Source: Gracilaria gracilis
Lineage: Eukaryota; Rhodophyta; Florideophyceae; Gracilariales; Gracilariaceae
Length of the DNA stretch: 64,000 bases
Assembly (NCBI GenBank): GCA_030374805.1
Contig: JARGSG010000191.1
Coordinates: 248,001 to 312,000, forward strand
Direction of reading: 5' to 3'
The notes under the pieces are model-generated. The model did not search any database, had not been told where the DNA came from, and was given only the letters and a program-made list of their open reading frames with translations. Made by a program: the position numbers and the translations under genes. This document shows, in pieces, positions 29,624 through 39,672 of this stretch; positions within the stretch are counted from its first letter, which is position 1; every line of letters starts with the position of its first letter.

Positions 29624-30132
29624 TGTCGTACAAATACCGATAAGGTGTGGGGTCCGCCTGGTAGAGGGAGCGCGCGAGGGCTCAACCTAAAGGGGAAAAA
29701 CACACAACCAATATGGTAGTAGGGCACCTGAAACCCGCAGGGGCAAACGGCGGGGGCAACTAGTCTAGACCGTGTAGGTGTACGGTAGTAGACGTCGACG
29801 CGCGGTAAAACCTGAATAGTAATAGAGTAGCAAGTGACCAAGATGGTATAGTTACTGCCCTAGTGGTGCCTGACTTTACAATACCCGAGGAGGAAGGCGA
29901 GGTGCACCACAATATATACAATGTGCACCGACGCCGATCTCCCCTGCGGGCATGACGTCATCGGCTGTGCCCATGACCTACTGTCATGGGCCAGCAATGC
30001 TAAACTATCCTAGACTATAAATTAGAAATTAGAAATTATAAAATACAGAATACCAATTGGGTACAGTGCAGCCAGCAAGGCGCACAAGTAGGCCCACGTG
30101 GCACCAACCCATTGAGGTCTCATTGTACTACA
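29624..30132 (-). repeat. gypsy LTR (5' LTR in element orientation)
   Basis: 509 bp partner of 18618-19125, with five substitutions and a one-base insertion in a G run. Followed by TSD TCTGC. Confidence 0.95.
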
Positions 30133-30137
30133 TCTGC
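30133..30137. repeat. target site duplication (right), TCTGC
   Basis: Copy of the 18613-18617 sequence; the copia sequence resumes immediately after it. Confidence 0.9.
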
Positions 30138-30366
30138 CAATTTTCAACCCTCTCCAATCACACAACAGTGGCCAATCACGATCCCCACGACGCATAAGCG
30201 ACTACACATCTCAAAGGCCGTTCCCTCCCCTAGCATCAAGCACAACCTCCTCTCCGTTCAATCTCTCGCCTCTCAATACGTTCTGGTCGTTTTTACTGCA
30301 TCCAGAGCGGCTGTCATCTGACCACGTCGGCCACCACATAAACACGAGGTACTTGCAACCTCTTCC

Positions 30367-31719
30367 TTGTTTAAAACCCATTACGTTCTTGACGATGCCC
30401 ATCATGCTTTTGGTGCCCGCACTTCAATCGCCAGAGTGCGACCATCACGCTCCAAGAAACCCAGCGCTCGAAGCCCTCCCCCAGACAATCCCACAATCCA
30501 ACCTCCCCCACCAAGCCGCATACCCAACCTTACATCACTACCGTCTAGTGCCACAAGTCAGTCTCTTCCATGGCTATTCACCTCTCCCCCACAGCCAGTC
30601 CCTCCCCCGTCATCAGCCACAAACGATTTCATGAAATGGCACCTTAGACTTGGCCACATTCACCCGAAGACACTCCATCTCATGGCCAGGCACAGATTAC
30701 TACCACACCTTCCTGACACACTCCGCAACAGTCCTCCTGCACTCCACTGCCGTGGGTGTCGAGAAGCCAAATCCAAACCGCAACCACATCGCCGTACAAC
30801 TCACACCCACTCACCAGGAGTCTACATATCTATCGACACATGTGGACCCCTGAATCCCATATCGAGACAGGGAAACAGCCATATACTAGTTGTCATCGAC
30901 GCGGGCTCCCGATTCCTTCATGTTGCCTTCGTAAAAAGTCGCGCAGAGGCCCTGTCGAAACTCCTCGACATCCTCACTCAGATATATGCCACCCTCAACA
31001 AGCACCCTCTCCATCTTCGCAGCGATAATGCCAAGGAACTGACATCGAAAGCTTTCAAGCACTCCCTTTCTACTCGTGGCATCCGCCTCCATCCAATTGT
31101 CCCATATTCCCCACAAGAGAACTCTCTTGTCGAGAGAGTCAATGGTTCACTTCTCAACATTGCACGTGCATCACTCGTACATAGTCGCCTCCCCCTGAAT
31201 TCCTGGCAGGACGCAACCACTGATGCTGCCTTCAAGTACAACCTCACCTACCATTCGTCCGTCCGCAACCTCCCATATACGTTATGGTATGGGCACCCCC
31301 CCAACCTTTCGCATATCTTCACGTTCGGACAACTTGGAACTATCCCACGTCTCCAGCCAAAGAAACAGAAACTCCATCGCCGTGCAGACCCTGTACGGTA
31401 CCTACACCCATTGAGCCCTTCATACATCAAAGTATGGAACATACTTCTCAATCGCGAACAATCCTGCCGGGCAATAGACTTTCAACCATACGACCCCCGT
31501 GCTGATCCCTGTAGCACCCTCGCCAAGGCATTTGGAACAATACCCTCCTCAATCAACCACACCACTCCTCCTCCTACATCCGAAAGCAGGCCGCTAAATA
31601 CCATGACTCCGCCGCATGGGAAACTGCGCACAACAACGAACTCGACCAACTCGACAATATGGGTGCCATTCGGTGGACAACAAGCATGCCAGAGAATACG
31701 AAACCTATTCCCACCATAA
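30367..31719 (+). pseudogene. copia integrase region
   Basis: Pre-integrase zinc region WHLRLGHIHPKTL...HCRGC, then the DDE core: Asp in SIDTCGPL, Asp in LRSDNAKEL and Glu in PQENSLVERVNG, all retained. The downstream part of this frame (after about 31560) is no longer the element's true frame: RT homology moves to a neighbouring frame. The frame upstream between 30138 and 30600 is broken by stops. Belongs with the gag/protease remnant left of the gypsy insertion. Confidence 0.85.
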
Positions 31720-32144
31720 TGCAGTACCAATACAAGACCTCGTCATCCAGTACCGTCACCGGTCGTAAGGCACGCTGCGCAATCCGCGGTGACCTCATGA
31801 TTGCAAACGAGCACTTCAACCCCGACAACACGGCCTCCTACAATGTAGACAAATGCCCGACACGCATCCTGCTTTCCATTGCAGAAAACAGCGCCTCCGG
31901 CTTGGGCATTTCGACATCAAGGGTGCATACCTGCATGAAAAGTATGAGAACCAAAAGCCGGTGTATATTCGTCAACCACGGCGCTTCGATGGGTCATTCA
32001 AGCATCCTGAACAGGTGGGTGAACTCATTGGAAACCTCTATAAGAAACCGCCGGCAGCATTCATCTACAGCAAAGGTCTGTACCAACATCTCAACTCGAA
32101 TGGCTACACAGCTCTCAAATCCGATCCGAACATCTTTTTCCGAA

Positions 32145-32502
32145 CCCAGAGAAGCAGGTTGATATGCACATGATGCGCCGTAGCTATATCCTTTGATTAT
32201 GTGCTTCAGCAATCACGCGTGGTATCCAATGGTGTAACAGAGCCCTATCAGTTGTATGTCAGATGTATATCTGATATTTACCTGAATATCCGTAAGATAT
32301 CCAAAAATCAAGTAAATTACGTTGCAGCAATTTTCCTAATTTCTGGATATCTCTCGAACATCTAGAGAAACCGGGGATATGCAGACGACGTACTACTGAT
32401 GGGCCTCCGCTACACCGTTGGATTCCACGCGTGATTTCACTTGCACATAATCAAGGGATATGAATAATGCGCATCTTGCGCATATCACCCTGCTTCTCTG
32501 GG
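32145..32502. mobile_element. foldback/MITE-like element with long inverted repeats
   Basis: 358 bp with imperfect inverted arms of about 115 bp (starting CCCAGAGAAGCAGG, ending CCTGCTTCTCTGGG) around a unique AT-rich centre, flanked by the 3-bp duplication GAA (32142-32144, 32503-32505). Removing the element with one GAA restores the copia RT reading frame exactly. A 3-bp duplication is typical of PIF/Harbinger-mobilised MITEs, and a Harbinger transposase lies at the left end of the window; that link is inference. No coding capacity. Confidence 0.85.
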
Positions 32503-33500
32503 GAAGATCTCCCAAAGGATATATAATAATTGGTGTCACCACAGATGACTTCTTATCGGCCTCATCCCACCCATCTCTCTCTGATGACCTCGCAAATGTA
32601 CTGAGATCCAAGTACAATGTCAAACGCCCTGGCCGCCCCACAAAGTACATCGGGTGGAATTTTGACTACACTCCCAACGGTTTCCGCATCCATCAGAACC
32701 ATCTAATTGAGACTCTGGCATCAAAACTGCGAGTAACCAAATCGAATGTTGTGAGCACCCCGTATACAGATGGCCTAGACGCACAGAATCCTCATCCTTC
32801 TAAAACTGTAGACCCACATGTCCGACAAGTCTACCAGGAAATGCTGGGCACAATCCGGTATATTGCAGACTCCACTCGACCAGACATTACTTTTATAACT
32901 GGCGCATTAGCACGTTCACAGCGCGAACCAACGCAGCATGACTGGATTATACTGAAAAGACTTGCACGCTACCTCTACTGCACCCAATCGCACGTATTGT
33001 TCTTCTCATACGGCGTATCGCGGGCACTAGAGTGCTACACAGACGCTGATTTTGCGAACAACAGCACAAATCGACGATCGATACCCGTTCAGGTTCTCCT
33101 GTTGAACAACACGCCCATTTCGTGGAGAAGCTCCCTGCAATCTACAGTCAGTCTGTCCACCTGTGAGGCTGAGTACATTGCAGCATCGCAAGCGGTCCAA
33201 GAAATTATCTGGACACGCGGACTTTTACGAGAACTCAGCTTGCTTCCTTGCTCTCCCACCCCTCTCCGGGTAGGTAACCAGTCGGCCGTACTGATTGCAA
33301 GTTCACATGCTCCCACTCAAAGACGGAAGTACATCGATATAAGACACCATCACATTCCTGACGCCGTCCGCGCAAAACACATTCAAGTGTCGCACATACC
33401 AGCCGCATCCATGCTTGCTGACATCTTGACGAAGCAACTGAAAGCGCAAAGGTTCAAAAGCCTTGCCTTCCAACTTTGTAACACTCATCGCCCCTCTCAC

Positions 33501-33513
33501 GCGGTGGGGGGCG
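33501..33513 (+). other. copia polypurine tract
   Basis: GCGGTGGGGGGCG directly before the 3' LTR. Confidence 0.6.
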
Positions 33514-33661
33514 TGTGGCGACGCGCAAAGAGCAAGATCTTTCTTCCACCGCGTGAACTCCTCTTTAAACTCACCTCACACTCGCTCTCATGGTGACGCG
33601 CACAGCTGTCCAGAACACACACGTAGCTGATCCCCTCCACCATAAAGTACCCTCGCAACCC
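33514..33661 (+). repeat. copia 3' LTR
   Basis: Starts TGTGGCGACGCGCA after the purine tract. The last 66 bp match the 5' LTR at 17431-17496 with a few differences. Confidence 0.7.
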
Positions 33662-34176
33662 GCGAAACGCGCTTTTCAAAAATTATAGAGCGTTGTCAAA
33701 AATTATAAGGTCCCCTTCGTCACCTTAGTCACCGAGATTGCTGGGGTGACATTTTCCGAATTCTCAGTTAATAGTGTTACAAATGGCAGATGTGTCCACT
33801 ATTGAAATGAATTATGTTCCTGGATGTGTCACATTCAGTGTAGGTGCTACTTGCATGTAAGGAACGAAAGTGTAAACCCAGAGATTCTAGGTTAAACTGA
33901 CCATTGCGTTCCCCGTTTGCGCCCCAAAACGAGCGCGCTTTGGCCGCTCATACGTACATCACCCTGCACTGGCGCAGAACAGCAGACTTCGAGACACTTT
34001 TTCGTATCTGTCTGTCTCTCAGTTTGGAGCCAGTATGTGAGGCTTTTACGTTGGCAGGAGTCTTGAGTGCCTTTTCTTGCTTGCTACTCTGTCTCTCTCG
34101 CATCCTCCTCTACATGGAGCTTCCGCTACCGTAAACACGTTTCACTTGCTTTGTGTTTTCAACATCACTATTTTTC
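33662..34176. other. gene-free spacer
   Basis: AT-rich right flank of the copia element with two copies of tcaaaaattata, then the leader of the BED-finger ORF. No gene recognised. Confidence 0.4.
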
Positions 34177-34542
34177 ATGTCCACTAACGAAAACGGAGCT
34201 TCTGCGGGCTCTTCTGCGCACACGTTCCGCCGTGGAAGAAAGAGAAGTTGGTGGATGGCCGAATGTTTTACTGTGGAGAGCGGGCCCACAAACGCAGATA
34301 GACCGTACATAACCAGAACCTCGTGCAACTTCTGCAGCTACGCGTCTCTTGCAGCTACATCTAATGCGACACAGCTTGGGAGGCATTTGTTGGAGTGCGA
34401 AGGTGTGCCGAAGAAAATAAAACACCGTTTACTGGAAGAGAAGCACTTCTTCGAGCACTATCGGAAACTAGGAAGCGCTTCTAGTTGCTATGGCGTCCCG
34501 CAGACGCCAGTTCGTCCGTTGAAACGAAGCCGAAGTCCCTAA
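34177..34542 (+). CDS. BED-type zinc-finger protein, probably hAT-derived
   Basis: 121 residues from ATG 34177. A single BED-like finger reads SCNFCSYASLAATSNATQLG with later HLLEC, i.e. C-X2-C...H-X3-C spacing with the SN.T.L..HL signature seen at the N-terminus of hAT transposases. A basic Arg/Lys tail ends KRSRSP. It stands alone: no DUF659 or dimerisation domain follows, so it is a truncated transposase or a domesticated DNA-binding module. The hAT transposase at 50917 lacks exactly this domain. Confidence 0.6.
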   Translation: MSTNENGASAGSSAHTFRRGRKRSWWMAECFTVESGPTNADRPYITRTSCNFCSYASLAATSNATQLGRHLLECEGVPKKIKHRLLEEKHFFEHYRKLGSASSCYGVPQTPVRPLKRSRSP

Positions 34543-34880
34543 CAGAATTTTGACACATTTTATTTAAGGTAAAAAGTGGGTGTTTGTACTGTACTGCATA
34601 ACTCAAAATATAGTAATAAGCAGTATATTCCGATGCCGATGACTGCTTCGTACTCACTTTTGTACGACCCTATGAACATTTTTTGACACCCTGTGACGAC
34701 CAGCTCCATGCAAATAGCAGGTCAGCCGCGATTACCGCTAATTACTTATACATCGCGTACCGCTGATTGCAAGTAACTCGGGCACATCAATTTTGTTAGA
34801 AATCATCTATGAGGAGCTCACTCATCAGTCAATTTATTCTCACGATGAAGTACGCGCTAAGGGAACCAACTCCAACGAGA
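34543..34880. other. gene-free spacer
   Basis: AT-rich interval between the BED ORF and the extended 3' end of the Tnp2 gene. No CACTA-type terminal repeat was found here. Confidence 0.4.
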
Positions 34881-37800
34881 TCAATTGGTCTTCAGTCCCT
34901 TCAATGAGCGATTCAAGCCATCTTCATGAACGTAACCGTCATCAAGCAGCCCATGAGAACGAAGATAGGGGTCGATGAAGTACACCCGTGTACCGTTGAA
35001 CCAAGAATCAGCATCCTTCACTTGCGCCTTGTGCTATACGACACCGATTAACCTTCGAACAATCTCAATATCCTCGACTGTTTTGCTATGAAAAACGTTG
35101 TTCGTCGTTCCCTGTCTGTAGATCTGCTTCTGTCTTCCAACCTCCAGATTCAACGCCCAATCCAAGAGAAGCACTTGATGAGATGTAGTAAAACTGTGTT
35201 TGTCCGATAGAGATGAAGGATACCATTCCAGTTCAAACTCCAGAATCTTCAGGACACGTCCGTAGTATACATCAACACATTTTTCAGTGGTTTCGTCCAT
35301 CTCCACGGCCACAAAGTGTGCTCGCCGTCCCGTGCCCACCTCATTCCTATAAACTTTTGCTGTCTGTATCCCATCATCGCTGAGAAACTGGAATCGGGAG
35401 TGCAGTATTATGCCGACCACCGAGTCTGCCATTCGCTTTGCATCCTGCACTGAGACTTTCTCTTCTCCCGCATGTGAGGTGTACTTTCGACGGAAGTAGT
35501 CTGCCAGTAGTTGCCTTATGCGTCTCAGCTCGTTTGCGCTGTTTTGGTTTAGGAATGCAGTGCTCGGTCCCAAGCAAACGTAGCCCCCTTGTGACACCAG
35601 TTTTGCAACCTTTTCATCTCGAAGATAGAGTGGCTTCTTGTAGAAAGCCTTGAACGCCTCTGCGAAAAATAAAAATGTTGAACATTGAAGTAGCTACCTG
35701 AGTACGTGCATTGGACCGTTGATTCACCCATCCAATATAACCCTCTGTCCAGTACTGCGAGACGCCCTTCACTGTTCCATAATTTAGAAGAGTGGAGTGC
35801 AGGTGAAGCAGTATGTGATAGACTGACTTACAAAGCCACAACCTTCTTGGATCGTATGCGTAGTAGTGGCGCTCGTAGTGATTGACGAACTCCACGCTTA
35901 GTTGATGCAGATATTCAGCGTCACTTCGCGCAACTGTAGATCTGAAGCAGAGATCCATGAGCTCAACAAGAGTACCAATACCGACTAAATACTTCTTATC
36001 GAGAACACCATCCAGAATAATAGTGCTAAACTGGAGCGTAAAGGCCTTGTGATCAGCGGCTTTCCACCTCTGAAACTCTTCTATTAGTTTCGGTTTGGGG
36101 CTCACTGCTCCCGGAATAGAAGAGGCCCATCCCTGCAGCTCCCTATCCAAACACATCACCGATTCCCGACTGAGATAGTGGCCATGACCCTTTTCGGTGG
36201 TCCAGGTCGTCAAAAGATCTTTCTGTATGTTGTAAAACAGATGCATCGCGTCATGAGGGAAGAATGAGTAGGGACCATAAGATGGGTCACGTGAAGATGG
36301 GTTTGCTCCTCGCAACTGAAAAAGTACTGTACCACTGCTGATACCACTTTCCTTCCGGATGCGTTTTCTTTCGTTGGCCGAACTGCTGTTCAGTGTACTG
36401 ATGACCAACTTCGTTTCGTTAGATGAACGTATTGGTGGTGTTTGTGGATCTAAAAGAGCTTTCAATCTACCGTCCGGCTTCCTCACTTTTGTAGGATAGT
36501 AATAGTGCTTTCCGCCGGCTTTTGAGCTCCCGTACACTCCTTCAATATTGCAGTCACGACAAGGGTGCGCCGCACAGTGACCTGCAAGACCTGAACATTT
36601 TGCCACCGCCGGTTGGTCACCAGAGAAGTAAATAATATGCACTCTAACCTTTCTCTCGACTCCATCAGGGAACGTGAATGTAAATCCATCCTTAGGCATT
36701 GACAGCATCTCATCGACTAACGGTATGAGGAAGGACTGAATATTCGAAGGTTGTCGAGGTCCTGGAATAAACCCGAGAGGAAGCACATTTTGCGGTTTGT
36801 ATCTTTGCTGTGGAGGAAGGTTGAAGTTGATGGCAGCCAGAACCCAGAGATCTTCCCTCCTGTTCTTAAACGGCTGGAATCCGTCCGCACTAATCCCAAT
36901 GAATATGTCATTATGCATACTTTCAACTCCTCCGTACAGATCAGCAAGCCTCTGGAACTGAGCCCCATCATAGAAGTCACGAAGCCACGAAGTGTCCGTT
37001 CTTATTGTGCGTCTGTACTTGTAGAGCTCTTCGCAACGTAATTTGTCTCCTACTATGCGTTCCAGTCGTGGTCGCAACAGAATGTATCGATACTCAAGAA
37101 ACAAATGGTGGGTCAAAGTAGAGTACGTACGGCCACACTCCGCGCAATGAGAGAGTTCTTGCGCACCATTCTCTGTCAAAGATACCATTGCCATGTGTTG
37201 GGAGCAGACTCTGTACTTTCGAAAGGCATGTTGTATGCCGGAGAAGTGTAATACGTTCTCTTCTAATTGTCTCCATGTCTTCAAGGGTGCGTGGATCATT
37301 TGCATGATCTTATCCATCCCTGCTTTCGGAATCCTCCAAGATTCACTAAAGTTAAACCGTTCTTCGTTTTCATTCAGCCACTGAAGCACCTCATACTTCC
37401 TCTTTCTACCAACTGGGATCGCTCTCTGCTCCGTCATATCTTCATCGCTGTCACCTGACCCAGATGATGAGTGATTTTGCTCAATTTCGTGACCCTCATA
37501 TACGTCGGAACTGCCTACCGCTTCAATGGTTTCATGACCACCAACCTCGATCCCATTCTCACCGTCCTGAAGGGAGTTCGGACTCTTCGTTGCTTGAGAT
37601 GGATCATTATTATCAACACTGTTTCCTTCTCCAGTCAACGAACTATGCAGATTCCCCATAGAAGCAAACTGTGACTCTAAATTGTTTGTATCTTGTACCG
37701 GAGGTACTGAACTCAGACCAGATGGAAGCGGAAGAGTTGCAGTGTCGTGTTGGTTGGATTGTTCTAATCTGTTGTCCTCTAGAGTTGTGTTGGGTTGAAT

Positions 37801-38091
37801 TTCTGCCTCAGTCGGAACTGTACTCTGAAATGGATATTGACCTAGTCCGGATGGAACTTTGGGTCCCCATCTAAACAAAGAGAGACCATGATGCGCCTGT
37901 CTTCTGTTTGCTGCCCTTCGATGTGCCAGCATTGTACTCCTGCATACGGGCTTGCCAAGCACACATTTGCATCTATACCATGGTGGGCACACATACCGCT
38001 TTTTTCGGAGAGAAGCCGGAATGGTCAGGATAGCTTGCTCTGCCATTACGAGAGGCCTCTTGCAAGAATGCCACCTCAAGAAGAAGTACAT
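34881..38091 (-). pseudogene. Tnp2-type (CACTA/Plavaka-like) transposase, one intron, in-frame TAG
   Basis: Large DDE transposase. The Tnp2 domain (about 37000-36200) shows ISADGFQPFKNRREDLWVL, NLPPQQRYKPQNV and IPGPRQPSNIQSFL. Cysteine-rich segments near the N-terminus (CPPWYRCKCVLGKPVC) and before Tnp2 (CSQH...CAECG) may bind zinc. A 40-nt intron (35697-35658, GTAGCT...GCAGAG) joins ...NARTQ to AFKAFYKKPLYLRDEKV in frame, linking the long first exon to 35657-35037. A TAG at 35034-35036 is followed in the same frame by 51 protein-like codons (including RVYFIDPYLRSHGLLDDGY) to a TGA at 34881. I therefore place the original end at 34881 and regard the TAG as a nonsense change or readthrough site. 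An ATG at 38046 is an alternative start. Confidence 0.8.
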
Positions 38092-38406
38092 CAACTTAAC
38101 TTCGAGATCAATGGCAGAACGTGAGAGTCTGAGAGCTTTCCATTGTTCAGGTGCATCAGCTCAGCCGAATGTACCTGAAGCGAAAAGGTAATGAACATTT
38201 TCCTGGAAATGTCGGCGGTGGCAGATGAGGTGAAGCGAAAAGTTCTTGCTTGAACGAAATATATCGAGAACGGTGAACAGCTGAACCACCTTCATGCTCC
38301 ACAGATTAAATCTAAGCAGAGTTCTCGCTCCCACTCCGAGGCTCTTTCCTAAGTTACTGAAACACCTGTATCGGCTTCTTCGCCTATACAAACCCCTCAA
38401 ATTCCC

Positions 38407-39672
38407 ATGAACCACTTGAGTACCCGTCAGTTTCAGGCCTTGGTGTTGACCAAGCTGGAAGAACAACAAACCGAGTTGAAACAGCTTCGCGAGTTTGTAA
38501 TGGAACGGCTCTCCATGATTGTTCCGACTCCAAAACTGCAGCCAATCACCAGACCCATTCAAGGAAAGGATATGAAACGCAGCGCAAATGTTTCGCGGAT
38601 TCTCAGAGAGGAAATTGAAAAGAGAAACCGTCAGACAACAGAGAGGGCTGAAAAGAGCAACGGAGTTCCAGGACCCACGTACTTGCAGTTTCCGTCCGAA
38701 TTGTCTGATACCAAGTCGAATACGGAAGCGATGAAAGCCATTGAAGCAATAATGAGGTTGCGTCTGGATGATGGGTGGCAGATAAAGCGCTGGAACGAGA
38801 TCTGTACAACGGAACAGAGAAATAGCGAGACTGTAATCCAAGAAGCTGCCCGACTGCCGGAGCTGGCCGTGTTCTCGCAGACATCCAACCATTGGGCTAT
38901 CAGGATGCTCGCAGAGCAACGCACTTACGCAATTCAAAGAACAGCAAGACGGGTGGTTAGGAAAACGGAAAACACTCTGAAGCCTAACTCATGTGAAGTT
39001 CCTCATGGTGTGAAGGGAGCAGAGGCTAAAGATATTTCTGGTAAGAAGTCGGAAATTGGAAACGACATTACAATGAACGATAACACCGTAATGCTCCGAC
39101 GAATGAAGAAAGCTCTTGAGATAGAGGACTGTGTGACGGCAGTAGAGAGAGTTCCTGACATTCCATCTCCAACTAGCAGAGCTAAGAATCCTCAAAGCAC
39201 CAGAAGTAATCATGCTTTCAACAAGACAAGGATAGACGAAAAGGAGAATCGTACTATGGATGAGAAGTTAGTCGGTCTCGGCAACAACTGCGCAAGCAGA
39301 GCAGAGTGGCCTTATGAAATTGAACATAGCGGTGAAGCAAATATAGGCAACTCGAGCTCTGACGAGGACTCAACACAGATCACTTCAAATCAAGATAAAC
39401 TGCATGGAGCTGACCAAACCAGCCACCAAACCAATGTGCCGCGTGAGAAAGAAAAGGTTTCGAAACCGTCGAAGGCAATGGAACTACTTTCATCAATTGA
39501 AATGGCGGACTTGGAAGATATCATCTCCTATGTTCGGCTTAGGAAGGGGAATAGCAATGCAGAGCCATTGTCAGGGGAAGACAAACTCAATACTGCCCTT
39601 CTGCAAAGAGGAGGCATCAAAAGGTCTCGCAACGCAAACAAGAAGCAGAATAAGAGAGTCAAAGCAAGCTAG
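38407..39672 (+). CDS. coiled-coil nuclear-type protein divergent from Tnp2
   Basis: 421 codons, intact; not recognised by family. The N-terminus is a coiled coil (LTKLEEQQTELKQLREFV), the middle is charged and helical, and a Ser/Asp-rich stretch precedes a C-terminal basic cluster (KRSRNANKKQNKRVK) like a nuclear localisation signal. It is transcribed away from the Tnp2 gene across about 320 bp. Divergent or tandem second ORFs (TnpA/TnpD partners) are common in CACTA-type transposons, so it may be the DNA-binding partner of this transposase; inference only. Ends TAG, then TGA two codons on. Confidence 0.55.
   Translation: MNHLSTRQFQALVLTKLEEQQTELKQLREFVMERLSMIVPTPKLQPITRPIQGKDMKRSANVSRILREEIEKRNRQTTERAEKSNGVPGPTYLQFPSELSDTKSNTEAMKAIEAIMRLRLDDGWQIKRWNEICTTEQRNSETVIQEAARLPELAVFSQTSNHWAIRMLAEQRTYAIQRTARRVVRKTENTLKPNSCEVPHGVKGAEAKDISGKKSEIGNDITMNDNTVMLRRMKKALEIEDCVTAVERVPDIPSPTSRAKNPQSTRSNHAFNKTRIDEKENRTMDEKLVGLGNNCASRAEWPYEIEHSGEANIGNSSSDEDSTQITSNQDKLHGADQTSHQTNVPREKEKVSKPSKAMELLSSIEMADLEDIISYVRLRKGNSNAEPLSGEDKLNTALLQRGGIKRSRNANKKQNKRVKAS

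Larger units (their letters stand above)
18618..30132 (-). mobile_element. Ty3/gypsy chromodomain retrotransposon with antisense ORF
   Basis: 11.5 kb element inserted into the copia element. In minus orientation: 5' LTR (30132-29624), primer site, gag, protease, RT-RNase H-integrase-chromodomain polyprotein, spacer, a long ORF on the opposite (plus) strand, polypurine tract, and 3' LTR (19125-18618). The two LTRs differ by five substitutions and one 1-nt indel over about 508 bp, so insertion is recent. Even so, gag has a frameshift and a stop, pro and pol are in different frames at a G9 tract, and the integrase lacks its first catalytic Asp. The whole element is dense in the palindrome ACC-N5/6-GGT (see findings). 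Confidence 0.95.
31580..33513 (+). pseudogene. copia reverse transcriptase and RNase H, split by an insertion
   Basis: The RT N-terminal part (YHDSAAWETAHNNELDQLDN, GRKARCAIRGDLM) is in one frame to about 31905. The frame then changes to the one containing HFDIKGAYLHE (catalytic Asp) and GNLYKKP. At 32144 the frame is interrupted by a 358-bp foldback element and resumes at 32506 with GYIIIGVTTDDFLSAS, where TTDD replaces the usual YVDD. RNase H follows: TDADFANN, STCEAEYIAASQ, a changed VGNQSAV (usually DNQSAI), and the family C-terminus around ADILTKQL. One frame change, two altered catalytic positions and the insertion make it inactive. Confidence 0.85.
17426..33661 (+). mobile_element. Ty1/copia LTR retrotransposon, interrupted by a gypsy element
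   Basis: Old copia element read left to right: 5' LTR, gag/protease remnant, then a jump over the inserted gypsy element (18618-30132), integrase, reverse transcriptase and RNase H, a purine tract and 3' LTR. The order gag-PR-INT-RT-RH is diagnostic of copia. Coding parts carry several frame changes and stops, and the element is dead. The LTRs share about 60 bp (acagctgtccag... to ...ccctcgcaaccc). The exact target duplication could not be found at the outer ends. Confidence 0.85.

Noticed and set aside
18618-30132. Regularly recurring short words suggesting a CRISPR or tandem-repeat array
   Set aside because: The ACC/GGT pairs have variable spacers and irregular distances; there is no repeat-spacer periodicity. 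They are dispersed palindromes, not an array.
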